Part shown: positions 1 to 8,061 of the stretch, piece by piece
Layout of the letters: every line of letters starts with the position of its first letter
Position numbering within the stretch: the stretch's first letter is position 1
Assembly: GCA_020632995.1 (NCBI GenBank)
Contig: JACKEN010000003.1
Location: 310,001 to 374,000, forward strand
Length of the DNA: 64,000 bases
Direction of reading: 5' to 3'
Source of the DNA: Deltaproteobacteria bacterium
Lineage (GTDB): Bacteria; Myxococcota; Kuafuiibacteriia; Kuafuiibacteriales; Kuafuiibacteriaceae
Notes under the pieces: generated by a model
Seen by the model: the letters and a program-made list of their open reading frames with translations, nothing else
The model's database searches: none
Told to the model about the DNA's origin: nothing
Made by a program: the position numbers and the translations under genes

Positions 1-2253
1 CCAGCGGGCGAGGGTTTCGTCCAGGACCCGCTGGGCCAGGGGCTTGGTGATGTAGTCGTCCATGCCCGCCTCGAGGCAGCGCTCGCGGTCCCCCGGCATC
101 GCGTTGGCGGTGAGGCCGATGATCGGAATGTGGCCGCCCTGGCTGGCCTCCCGGGCCCGGATGGCGCGGGAGGCGTCGTAGCCGTCCATCACCGGCATCT
201 GGCAGTCCATGAGGATGGCGTCGAAGCGGTCGCCCTGGAGCTGACGGAGGGCCGCCTCGCCGTTGGTGGCGAGGGCCGACTCCATCCCGAGGCGGGAGAG
301 CATCCGCATCACCACCCGCTGGTTCACCGCCTCGTCCTCCACCACCAGCACCCTCAGGGCCCGATCCGGGCCGCTCGCCTCGAGCTTGCCCATCGCGGCC
401 GCCTGCTCGGCCCGGCGGACCGGGGGCGGGGTGGGGCGCACCAGGGCCCCGTCCTCGTGGCCGAGGGCGTCGCGCAGCGCGGCCCGGAGCACCCGGCGCC
501 GCGGCGGCTTGTGGAGCTGCCAGCGGATCCCGGCGGCCTGGACCGCGTCGGCGGGGAGGAGCTCCACGTGGGTGTTCAGCAGGATCCGCGGCACCTCCTG
601 CAGGAGCGAGTGGGCCTCCATGCGCTGGGCCACCGCCAGCCCGCTCAGGCCGTCCGGCTCACTCCCCAGGCAGTCGAGCACCACCGCCGCGATGGGCTCG
701 CCCGCCCTCGCCGCCGCCTCCATCTTCGCAAGTGCGCTTGCGCCCGAGCGCTCCACCGCGACCTCGGCTCCCCAGGCCTCGAGGAGCTGGCGCAGGTTGG
801 CCTGCGCCGCGGGGCTGTCGTCCACCACCAGGAGCCGAGCGCCGCCGAAGCTGGGGGCGGCCGGCGCCTGCGCGGCCATCGCGCGGCCGCGCTCGAGCTC
901 GAGCCGGACCGTGAAGCGGCTCCCTCGATCCGGCTCGCTCTCGACCTCCACCGCGCCGCGCATCGCGACGGCGAGGGCCCGGACGATGGTGAGCCCGAGG
1001 CCGGTGCCCCCGAAGCGGCGGGTGGTCGACGAGTCCGCCTGGCTGAAGGGGTCGAAGAGCACCGAGAGCTTGTCGGGCGGGATGCCGACCCCGGTGTCCT
1101 CCACCACCAGCTCCACCGTCACCCCCTCCGCATGCGCGGTGCCCCGGACGCGCAGCCGTACCTCTCCGCTCGCGGTGAACTTCACCGCGTTGCTGAGGAG
1201 GTTCGAGAGGAGCTGGCGGATGCGGTGGGGATCGCCGGTGACCCACTGGGGAGTGTCGGGCGCCAGGCTCGGGACCAGCTCCAGTCCCCGGGCGCGGGCA
1301 GAGGTGGCGAACAGGTCGGTGACCTCCTCGACCAGCTGGCCGAGGTCGAAGGTGCGCCGCTCGAGCACCAGCTTGCCCGCCTCCATCTTGGAGACGTCGA
1401 GGATGTCGTTCAGCAGCACCAGGAGGGTGCCGGCGGAGGCCTTCACCGTCTGCGCGTACTCGCGTTGCTCCTCATCGAGGCGGGTGCCGAGCAGGAGGTC
1501 GGTCATCCCGATGACCCCGTTCATCGGGGTGCGTATCTCGTGGCTCATGGTGGCGAGGAACGCGCTCTTGGCGGTGTTGGCCTCGCGCGCCTCGTGCTCC
1601 GCCGCGCGCCGCTCCTCGACCTCGGTCTGGAGGAGCGTCAACGTGTCTTGCACGCGCCGGTGCTGGCGCTCCTGCAGGTTGATGAAGAGGGTCACCGCGC
1701 CGCCGGCGAGGATCGCGAGGCCGACCATCTCGGAGGCCTGCTGCTCGTAGGCGTCCGAGCCGGCGAGGGGGCTGCTCGGGGCGCCGAAGACCAGCTCGTA
1801 GATCAGCTGCACGCCGGTGACCGCCACCACCACCGCCCACCAGCCCATGGTGCCGCGGCGATCGAGGAACACCCCGGCCACGATCGGCAGGCAGGCGACC
1901 CACGCGTAGGAGGTGCTGGTCAGCCCGCCGGTGACGATGACGTTCCCGTAGGCGAGGGTCAGGAACAGCCCCACCGTGAGGTGCCCCACCAGGCGGGTGT
2001 CCATGGTGCGGTGCAGGACCACCAGGAGGCCCGTCGCGGGGATGACCGCCGCGAGGTCGAGGAGCGCGGCGGTGGTCGCCCCCGCGGTCAGGTAGGTCAC
2101 GAAGTAGACGCCGATCCCGACGAGCAGGCACGTGGTGGCGATGACCACCATGCGGACGCGGTAGGCCACCTCGGGTTCCAGGCTGGCTGGATCACGCCCC
2201 AGCAGGCTCCACCAGCCCCAGAGGCGTCGCAGCGTGGTGGCGAGGCTCACCAT
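1..2253 (-). CDS. Hybrid sensor histidine kinase with two receiver domains (3' end outside window)
   Basis: Two-component sensor kinase of the inner membrane, open from an ATG at 2253 to the window edge (751 codons seen). The N-terminus has several hydrophobic helices (about residues 33-170). A HisKA box with the phospho-acceptor in ATMSHEIRTP lies near residue 238, followed by HATPase motifs (NAVKF, DTGVGIP, GGTGLGL). A first receiver domain (LLVVDDS, VVLDCLG) is followed by a second, better conserved one (VLVVEDE, LMDCQMPVMDG) ending at DDYITKPL near the window start. The first receiver is divergent and may be non-phosphorylated. An Hpt domain could follow outside the window. The signal sensed is unknown. 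The reading frame and domain order are clear; only the C-terminus is missing. Confidence 0.93.
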   Translation of the reverse strand, partial: MVSLATTLRRLWGWWSLLGRDPASLEPEVAYRVRMVVIATTCLLVGIGVYFVTYLTAGATTAALLDLAAVIPATGLLVVLHRTMDTRLVGHLTVGLFLTLAYGNVIVTGGLTSTSYAWVACLPIVAGVFLDRRGTMGWWAVVVAVTGVQLIYELVFGAPSSPLAGSDAYEQQASEMVGLAILAGGAVTLFINLQERQHRRVQDTLTLLQTEVEERRAAEHEAREANTAKSAFLATMSHEIRTPMNGVIGMTDLLLGTRLDEEQREYAQTVKASAGTLLVLLNDILDVSKMEAGKLVLERRTFDLGQLVEEVTDLFATSARARGLELVPSLAPDTPQWVTGDPHRIRQLLSNLLSNAVKFTASGEVRLRVRGTAHAEGVTVELVVEDTGVGIPPDKLSVLFDPFSQADSSTTRRFGGTGLGLTIVRALAVAMRGAVEVESEPDRGSRFTVRLELERGRAMAAQAPAAPSFGGARLLVVDDSPAAQANLRQLLEAWGAEVAVERSGASALAKMEAAARAGEPIAAVVLDCLGSEPDGLSGLAVAQRMEAHSLLQEVPRILLNTHVELLPADAVQAAGIRWQLHKPPRRRVLRAALRDALGHEDGALVRPTPPPVRRAEQAAAMGKLEASGPDRALRVLVVEDEAVNQRVVMRMLSRLGMESALATNGEAALRQLQGDRFDAILMDCQMPVMDGYDASRAIRAREASQGGHIPIIGLTANAMPGDRERCLEAGMDDYITKPLAQRVLDETLARW

Positions 2254-2310
2254 CGGTGTGCACAGTGGAATCGGACCACCGACACCCAGATTGAGCGCAG
2301 CTCCGGACGG

Positions 2311-3717
2311 TTAGGGGCGGCCCGCCTCACCCCGGGCCAGGCGATCCAGCAGGTTGATGGGATCCCTGAATACGTCGGGGTCGTTCTGTACCACGTGGTC
2401 CACGCCCTCGGCCGAGCGCAGCTCGACCCCGGCCTCCCCTCGTCGGGCCCGCAGGAAGTCCGCCAGCGCCTGGCTGGCCTCGTGCTTGGCCAGCGTGTCC
2501 CCGCGCTGGTGGTAGATGGCCACGTCGCCAGTGGGGACGTGGGCGTCCATGAAGGCTTGCAGGCGCTTGCTCCCGTCCAAGCCCTTCCGCATCGCCTCGG
2601 GGCGGGCGGAGAGGTGCTCGAGCAAGGCCTCCTGCGCGTTGTGGAGCTGGGCGTCGCGGTCCGAGGTGATCTTCGGGGCCACGCCGTTGCTCGGGAGCTT
2701 GAGCCGGTTCATCACCGGCACCCCGCCCATGAGGCCGAGGGCCTTGTTCAGCACGCCGCCCGCGAGGTCGAGGAAGGGCGCCTGCAGGAAGAGCTTCACC
2801 CCCTTTGGCATGCTGGCTCGGACCGCCTTGGCCCCGCCCTCATCGGTGGTGGCCTCGAGGCGCGTGAGCTGGACCGCCCCAGCGTCGTTCATGGCCTTGG
2901 CCGCGAGCGCCGCCAGCCCGCCCATGCTGTTTCCGAACAGGATGAGCTCGGAGCCGGGCTTGTCGGCGTACTCCGCCGCCCGCACGCCCTCGGCCCACGC
3001 GGTCACCGCGGCCACGTTCCGAGCCAGGCCCTCGACCGAGTCGAAGGTGCCCTCGGCCCCGTCGGAGTGACCGGCCCAGGGGTGGTCGAAGGTCACCACG
3101 TCGTAGCCGCGGGCGAGCATCTCGCCCACCTGGAGCTCGAAGCTTCGCCCGGTCTCCTGAAAGCCGGGGGAGAGCACCACCACCTTGCCGGTCGCCTGCT
3201 CGGGGGCGGCCTTGTAGCGCTGCCCGAAGATCCGCTGGTCCCGGGTGGCCTGGCCCCGCACCGTCCCCGCCGCGCTCAGGGTGAAGTCCTCGATCCGGTC
3301 CGGGGTGAGGCCCAGCCGGGTCAGCAGGCTCGCCTTGCGCACCGCCATCTCGAGCCCCCGCTTGGGCACCGCGGACAGCGGGAGCCTGGTCACCGGCTGC
3401 CCCCAGCGGGCCTCGAGCGCCCCGAGGACCCCGCGGATGAAGGCCTCCTCGTCCTCCCGGGATCGCCCGACCTCGGCCTGGGCCTTCCCATACTGGACCA
3501 CCACGTTGCGGGCCCAGCCGGGGGTCGGCTTGCCTTCGTCGAAGAGGACCCCGTTCGCGTTGCCGTGCGCCTGGGCCGCCGCCGCGCGCTCCCCCGGGCT
3601 CAGCTTCGGATCCCCGGCCAGCCCGGCCAGGTTCAGGTCCTTGAGCTCCGCGCATAGGGCGCCCAGGGTGCCGCGATCGATCTGGCGCAGGCCGGCGCCA
3701 CTGATGGGGGTCTTCAC
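2311..3717 (-). CDS. Alpha/beta-hydrolase fold protein
   Basis: A 468-residue protein with a GTG start at 3717. Residues 178-220 give the first beta strands of an alpha/beta hydrolase (VVVLSPGFQETGRSF, then a YDVVTFDHPWAGHSDG segment). The nucleophile elbow GNSMGG puts Ser at about 264, and a C-terminal GVDHVV supplies the likely catalytic His near 448. The N-terminal 150 residues are not recognised and may be a helical lid or partner domain. There is no signal peptide, so it is probably cytoplasmic. The substrate cannot be named: esterase, lipase or peptidase-like activity are all possible. A near-perfect palindrome lies just upstream and could be an operator. Confidence 0.85.
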   Translation of the reverse strand: MKTPISGAGLRQIDRGTLGALCAELKDLNLAGLAGDPKLSPGERAAAAQAHGNANGVLFDEGKPTPGWARNVVVQYGKAQAEVGRSREDEEAFIRGVLGALEARWGQPVTRLPLSAVPKRGLEMAVRKASLLTRLGLTPDRIEDFTLSAAGTVRGQATRDQRIFGQRYKAAPEQATGKVVVLSPGFQETGRSFELQVGEMLARGYDVVTFDHPWAGHSDGAEGTFDSVEGLARNVAAVTAWAEGVRAAEYADKPGSELILFGNSMGGLAALAAKAMNDAGAVQLTRLEATTDEGGAKAVRASMPKGVKLFLQAPFLDLAGGVLNKALGLMGGVPVMNRLKLPSNGVAPKITSDRDAQLHNAQEALLEHLSARPEAMRKGLDGSKRLQAFMDAHVPTGDVAIYHQRGDTLAKHEASQALADFLRARRGEAGVELRSAEGVDHVVQNDPDVFRDPINLLDRLARGEAGRP

Positions 3718-3735
3718 AGTGGGGGAGTGTGTCCC

Positions 3736-3752
3736 ACATTGGGCCCCAATGT
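3736..3752. promoter_or_regulatory. 8+1+8 palindrome upstream of the hydrolase gene
   Basis: ACATTGGG-C-CCCAATGT is a perfect inverted repeat ending 19 bases upstream of the hydrolase GTG start. Its position suits an operator for a dimeric regulator overlapping the promoter. No regulator gene is adjacent, and function is inferred from position and symmetry only. Confidence 0.35.
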
Positions 3753-3770
3753 CACCTCCGATTCTGGGGT

Positions 3771-3835
3771 CCCGGGCCGGCGGAGCCGTCCCACCCCTCT
3801 CCGCCGGGCTTCGCCCGGCTGCGCGCTTCGCTTGC
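3771..3835 (+). repeat. 65-bp REP-like element, copy 1
   Basis: Near-identical in sequence and length to a 65-bp stretch at 16595-16659. It starts CCCGGGCCGGCGGAGCCGTC, holds a hairpin (GCCGGGC-TT-GCCCGGC type) and ends GCGCGCTTCGCTTGC. In both copies the loop arms differ by compensating changes (CCGGG/CCCGG versus CGGGG/CCCCG), which suggests the stem is conserved as structure. It sits just past the 3' end of the nos operon. Confidence 0.75.
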
Positions 3836-3861
3836 GATCGATGACCGAGGAAACCCGGATT

Positions 3862-4545
3862 CTACTGGACTACGGGCAGACGGGAGGACGGAGCCTGCGG
3901 CCCCCGGCCCAGGAAGAGGTGGGGGCAGACGGCGCCGCAGGTCTCAGCGTGGGCGCAGCCCGCGCAGACCTTCTTGCGCAGGGTGAAGGCGAGGGCCACC
4001 GCCAGGGCCGCGCCCAGGATCATGTAGAAGCCCGGCCCCGGCAGGCCCAGGGTGTGGAAGTTCCCGATCTGCCCGTGGCCGGTCAGGGTGGGGGTGAAGG
4101 GGGGCACGGTGACCGGTGCCTCGGGGCTCAGCTCGTGCCCGAACCTGTACATCCACATGTACATCATCCCCAGGAACACCACCGGGAACAGGAAGGCGGG
4201 CAGGGTGAAGTACTTCGCGTAGCGCTTGCCGGGGAAGAACACCATCAGCATCGCCATGAGGCCGATGCCGCAGACGCCATACACCGCCAGCGCGCGCTCC
4301 AGCTCGGCCGCCTCGTCGAGCTTCTTCATGCCGATGTAGTGGTTGAGGATGTTGATCTCGGTGACGTCGCCCGTGACCTTGTCGAGGTACACGGACATCA
4401 CCAGGCCCTTGGGATACTGCGGGGCCGACAGGTACCAGCCCCACATGGGCTGGAAGTAGGCCGCCGCATAGAGCGCCACCGCGATGGCGGCCAGCGCCAG
4501 GACCAGGTAGCGGCGAGTTCTGTCGTTATTTTGGGTAGACTCCAT
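3862..4545 (-). CDS. Four-helix membrane protein with Cys-cluster tail, last gene of the nos operon
   Basis: A 227-residue integral membrane protein of no family I can name. Hydrophobic helices lie at about residues 13-33, 84-104, 112-135 and 172-192. A conserved-looking loop (ILNHYIGMKKLDEAAELER) follows the first helix. The C-terminal tail carries CAGCAHAETCGAVCPH, a Cys spacing (C-x2-C-x5-C-x3-C-P) that resembles an iron-sulfur or metal site. It lies 22 bases downstream of nosY on the same strand, so it is probably co-transcribed. A role in electron or copper delivery to the N2O reductase is inference from context; it is not NosR or NosX. Confidence 0.85.
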   Translation of the reverse strand: MESTQNNDRTRRYLVLALAAIAVALYAAAYFQPMWGWYLSAPQYPKGLVMSVYLDKVTGDVTEINILNHYIGMKKLDEAAELERALAVYGVCGIGLMAMLMVFFPGKRYAKYFTLPAFLFPVVFLGMMYMWMYRFGHELSPEAPVTVPPFTPTLTGHGQIGNFHTLGLPGPGFYMILGAALAVALAFTLRKKVCAGCAHAETCGAVCPHLFLGRGPQAPSSRLPVVQ

Positions 4546-4567
4546 TGAGTAGCTCTCTTGGCGCGCC

Positions 4568-5449
4568 TCAGAGCGCGTCGCGCCGTACGAAGATGAATGC
4601 GCCCACCGCCGCTGCTCCTGCTCCGAGGACGGTGGGCCACGCCAGGGCCCAGGCGAGCAGGCCGCCTTGCCCGAGGATGTCGAGGAGCGCGTAGGACACG
4701 GACCCCAGGATGGTCAGCTCAGGGTCGAACAGGGCGATGGCCGCGGTCCGGAACGCCTGCAGCGGGTTGAGGAGCGCCGCCGCCATCACGCTCTCCACCG
4801 GGGCTCGCTCCTGCACGAGGAGGCCGATGAGGAGGGCGTCGATGAGCGCCTCGAGGGCGAGCCACACCCCGAAGGCGAGGCCGATGGCCATCTCCTGGGT
4901 GCGGCTGACCACCGAGATCAGCATGGCGAGGCCGAGGAAGCAGAAGGTGAGGGCGAGGACCAGGCCCGAGTAGTAGAGCACCACCGCCCAGGGGACCTCG
5001 CCCCCGCGCAGCCGCTCGATGAGCGCGCCCGCGCCCAGGGCCGCCACCAGGGGCAGGGCGATCGCCGCGGTGCGGCCCAACAGGCGCCCCCAGTAGTAGG
5101 CGGCGAGGCTCACCGGGAGGGTGAGGACGTACTCGAAGACCCCCGCCTCCCGGTCGCCCACCAGGGTGCGGGCGGTGGTGACGAGGACGAAGATCGGGAG
5201 GACCACCAGGGTGATCTGGATGAAGGTCAACAGGAGCCGGCCGAGGCCGGTGAAGCCCATGACCTGGGACTCGGCGAGGCCGAACACGAAGAAGAGCCCC
5301 ATGAGGGACGTGAAGCCCAGGACGTAGAGCTGGAACCAGCGCGCGCGCAGGGTCTCGCGCAGGTCCAGCCACGCCATGGTGCCCAGCGGGCCCAGGCGGC
5401 CCCGCCGGTGGGGCTGCTGCTCGGTGACGGTGACGATGGCCTCGCTCAT
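4568..5449 (-). CDS. nosY: NosY: ABC-2 permease for N2O reductase maturation
   Basis: A 293-residue membrane permease. The ATG at 5449 (MSEAIVTV) is preferred over an upstream start that would overlap nosL. It contains about six membrane segments and the ABC-2 features FVLVTTARTLVGDREAGVFEYVLTLP and LLISVVSRTQ-like loops. In characterised systems NosY pairs with the NosF ATPase and periplasmic NosD to build the CuZ sulfide-copper centre. Here it directly follows nosL with a 10-base gap and shares strand and order with nosD-nosF-nosL, which makes the assignment firm. Confidence 0.92.
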   Translation of the reverse strand: MSEAIVTVTEQQPHRRGRLGPLGTMAWLDLRETLRARWFQLYVLGFTSLMGLFFVFGLAESQVMGFTGLGRLLLTFIQITLVVLPIFVLVTTARTLVGDREAGVFEYVLTLPVSLAAYYWGRLLGRTAAIALPLVAALGAGALIERLRGGEVPWAVVLYYSGLVLALTFCFLGLAMLISVVSRTQEMAIGLAFGVWLALEALIDALLIGLLVQERAPVESVMAAALLNPLQAFRTAAIALFDPELTILGSVSYALLDILGQGGLLAWALAWPTVLGAGAAAVGAFIFVRRDAL

Positions 5450-5459
5450 GGTGTCCTCG

Positions 5460-5885
5460 TCAGTGCCCGGCGTGGCCGCTGCCACCGCCGTGCGTCTTCA
5501 GGCGCTGCTCGACCTCGGCGAAGGACAGCTTGCCGTCGGCGTCGGGCAGGATGCCGAAGCCCATGGGGGTCTTGGCGCCGTCGCGAAAGTGGGCTTGCTC
5601 GGCCGGGATCCAGGTGTCGGTGCTGCCCGGGGCCATCACGAAGACCTTGGCGTCGGCCAGCTCGGGGTGCGCGACGCGGTTGGCGAGCAGGCACCCCAGG
5701 TCGTCATAGTGGCGGATGAGGCCCCCGGAGCCCACCAGCTGGGCGGCGGCGGCGGGCTCACTGATCGCCATCCGGCAGTGGGCGCAGCCGTCCTTGTTCC
5801 AGTGCGGAGACCGGGGCACCGGCTCGGCGGAAGTGCAGGCCAGGGCCACCACGGCGAGGAGGGAGAGGGTCACGCGGGTCGACAT
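5460..5885 (-). CDS. nosL: NosL: copper-chaperone lipoprotein
   Basis: A 141-residue outer lipoprotein: signal peptide with lipobox VALAC (Cys at about 17), then the NosL copper-binding motif DGCAHCRM, in which the Cys residues and Met bind Cu(I). The C-terminus ends in a His-rich tail (THGGGSGHAGH) that may add metal affinity. NosL hands copper to the NosDFY complex and apo-NosZ. The gene starts one base after the nosF stop, so translation is probably coupled. Confidence 0.93.
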   Translation of the reverse strand: MSTRVTLSLLAVVALACTSAEPVPRSPHWNKDGCAHCRMAISEPAAAAQLVGSGGLIRHYDDLGCLLANRVAHPELADAKVFVMAPGSTDTWIPAEQAHFRDGAKTPMGFGILPDADGKLSFAEVEQRLKTHGGGSGHAGH

Positions 5886-5886
5886 G

Positions 5887-6780
5887 TCAGCGCTCCGAGA
5901 GGTCGTCGCCGGGGCCCTGGGGGCCGCGCGGGTCGTCGAAGGTGAAGCGGCGCACCAGGCCCGACCAGCGGGTCATCAGCGCCAGGAAGCGGAAGCGATC
6001 GGGGTTGGCTACGGTGCCGCGCCAGCCGCCCTCGGTGGGGACGAAGCCCCACTCCTGCAAGGTGCTGGACACCGAGGCGGGGGCGTCCACCAGCTCCACG
6101 AAGGCCTGGGTGCTGCCCGCGATGGAGTCCAGCTCGGTGGCGCGGGCCACCACGTCGTCGAGCACGATGCGGCCGCCGTCCAGCTCCACCACCCGGGTCA
6201 CCAGGCCCGCGAGCTCGTCCACGCGGTGGGAGCTCAGGAGCATGGTGGTGTCGTCGTCGAGCCGGGCCAGCTGGGTGTAGAGGATGCGGCGCGCGGTGGG
6301 ATCCAGGTTGGCTCCCGGCTCGTCCATCACCAGCAGCTTCGGTCGCCGGGCGATGGCCACCGCGGACAGGAGCTTCTGCTTCATGCCGCCCGACAGCGCG
6401 GGGAAGGGGCGGTCCCAGATCGCCTCCACGTCCAGTCCCAGCTCGTGGGCGAGGCTGAAGATCCGCTCCTCCCTCACTCTGCAGGTCGCCTCGATGAGCT
6501 CCACGTACTCACCCACCGTGAGCCGGAACGCGGGCGGGAGCTGGGGGACGAAGGCCACCTCTTCGAGCAGGGCGCTGCGCTCGGTGCGGGGCTCGTGGCC
6601 GCCCACGGTGATCTGCCCCTCGTAGCGGTACAGGCCGAGCAGGCAGCGCATGAAGGTCGTCTTGCCGGAGCCGTTCTGGCCCACCAGCGCCACCCGCTCC
6701 CCCGCCGAGGCGGCGAAGTCCAGGCCGGTGAGCACGTGGGCGCGCCCGAAGCGCTTCGAGAGGTGCTGTACGAGGATCAT
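5887..6780 (-). CDS. nosF: NosF: ABC transporter ATPase
   Basis: A 297-residue ATPase starting at ATG 6780, which overlaps the nosD stop as ATGA. Walker A is GQNGSGKTT, the signature is ALSGGMKQK, and Walker B is LLVMDEPGANLDP with the switch His in LLSSH. After the nucleotide-binding domain there is an extra C-terminal domain of about 80 residues, as in other NosF proteins. With NosY and NosD it powers assembly of the CuZ site. Longer ORFs in this frame simply run back into nosD. Confidence 0.95.
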   Translation of the reverse strand: MILVQHLSKRFGRAHVLTGLDFAASAGERVALVGQNGSGKTTFMRCLLGLYRYEGQITVGGHEPRTERSALLEEVAFVPQLPPAFRLTVGEYVELIEATCRVREERIFSLAHELGLDVEAIWDRPFPALSGGMKQKLLSAVAIARRPKLLVMDEPGANLDPTARRILYTQLARLDDDTTMLLSSHRVDELAGLVTRVVELDGGRIVLDDVVARATELDSIAGSTQAFVELVDAPASVSSTLQEWGFVPTEGGWRGTVANPDRFRFLALMTRWSGLVRRFTFDDPRGPQGPGDDLSER

Positions 6781-8057
6781 GGTTCGTGGTCCTCCAGGGA
6801 GGAGAGCAGGCGCGGCTTGGGGTCGCGCAGCAGCTCGATGGGCTCGGTCAGCGGCACCAGCCGCTCCAAGAGGCCGATGAGAGCCAGGATGGGGGCGCCG
6901 CGGAAGAACTGGGTGGCGGGGCGGGTGCCGGTGAGCACGTCGCCGTAGCGCCGCGGCACGTAGGGCGTGTCGCCGACGCCATCGCCGTCGCGATCGAAGC
7001 CGTCGTAGGCGTCCCAGACGTTGCCTTCCCAGCGGCCGGGGGAGGTGCGCCGCGCCTCGGTGTCGACGTCGACCCGGTTGGAGTGGAAGACGTTCCCGCT
7101 GAGCTCGTTGCCCTCGCGATCGTTGGCGAGCACGATCCCGGCCCCGTCGAAGGCCAGGGTGTTGCCCATGAACCAGTTGCGGGTGTTGGGCTCCCACGGC
7201 GCGTTGTCGATGAGGATGCCGGTGGCGCAGTACACGAAGCGGTTGTCCTTGGCGTAGACCACCGAGGTCTCCTTCAGGCCGAGGCCGATGCCGGTGGCGC
7301 CCGCAGCGTCGCGCACCACGTTGTTCACCACCGTGCTCCCGACGCCGTACATCAAGAAGATGCCCACCGCGTTGCTGTAGAAGCGGTTCCCCTCGATGAG
7401 GAGGTTCTTCGAGTACATGCCGTGCACGCTGTAGCGGGCGCGCTCGGCCAGGTTGTCCACGAAGCGTACGTTCTCGGAGTACCAGGCCACCGAGTCCCGG
7501 GTGTCGTGCCAGTGGTTCCGGGTGATCTCGACCTCCTTCGAGTACCAGACGCGGAGCGCGTCGCCGCGAAAGGTGTCTTGCACCGGCTTCGAGGAGATCT
7601 CGCAGCCCTCCACCCGCACCTTCTGGCTGTTGGCGATGTCGATGCCGAAGAGGCACTCCTCCACCACGGTGTTCAGCACCTGCACGTCGTGCTGGCTCTC
7701 GATGGAGATCCCCGCGTCCACCAGGGGCATGGAGTCGCCGGAGCCGCGGATCCGCAGCCCCGACAACACCACGCCCGGTGCGCGCACGCTGACCACGGTG
7801 CCCTCACCGTGGCCCTCGATGATCGCGCTCCCTCCGCCCTCCACCGTGACCCCCGGCACCCTGATGGTCACAGGACCATCGTAGGTGCCGGGCGCCAGCC
7901 GGAGGGTCTCACCCGGGGCCAGGGCGTCCACCCTGGCCTGCAGCGCGCCGCCGAGGGAGTCGCGCCGCCACGCGTTGACGGTGGCGGGCTGGGCGGATGC
8001 GCTGAGGCTGGCGAACACCAGACCCAGGACGAGGCAGGGACGGAGGGCGCGCATCAT
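6777..8057 (-). CDS. nosD: NosD: periplasmic copper/sulfur-handling protein
   Basis: A 426-residue exported protein with a Sec signal peptide (MMRALRPCLVLGLVFASLSASA). The body consists of right-handed beta-helix (CASH/NosD-type) repeats such as VLSGLRIRGSGD, IDIANSQKVRVEGC and LIEGNRFYSNAVGIFL. NosD works with NosF and NosY in inserting the copper-sulfide cluster into NosZ. It starts 4 bases after the stop of the upstream CuZ-type nosZ gene, within one transcription unit. Confidence 0.95.
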   Translation of the reverse strand: MMRALRPCLVLGLVFASLSASAQPATVNAWRRDSLGGALQARVDALAPGETLRLAPGTYDGPVTIRVPGVTVEGGGSAIIEGHGEGTVVSVRAPGVVLSGLRIRGSGDSMPLVDAGISIESQHDVQVLNTVVEECLFGIDIANSQKVRVEGCEISSKPVQDTFRGDALRVWYSKEVEITRNHWHDTRDSVAWYSENVRFVDNLAERARYSVHGMYSKNLLIEGNRFYSNAVGIFLMYGVGSTVVNNVVRDAAGATGIGLGLKETSVVYAKDNRFVYCATGILIDNAPWEPNTRNWFMGNTLAFDGAGIVLANDREGNELSGNVFHSNRVDVDTEARRTSPGRWEGNVWDAYDGFDRDGDGVGDTPYVPRRYGDVLTGTRPATQFFRGAPILALIGLLERLVPLTEPIELLRDPKPRLLSSLEDHEP

Positions 8058-8061
8058 GGCC

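Noticed and set aside
130..3657. 1175-residue plus-strand ORF
   Set aside because: It runs opposite the histidine kinase and hydrolase genes and has the low-complexity Arg/His/Gly/Ala composition of an antisense shadow in GC-rich DNA.
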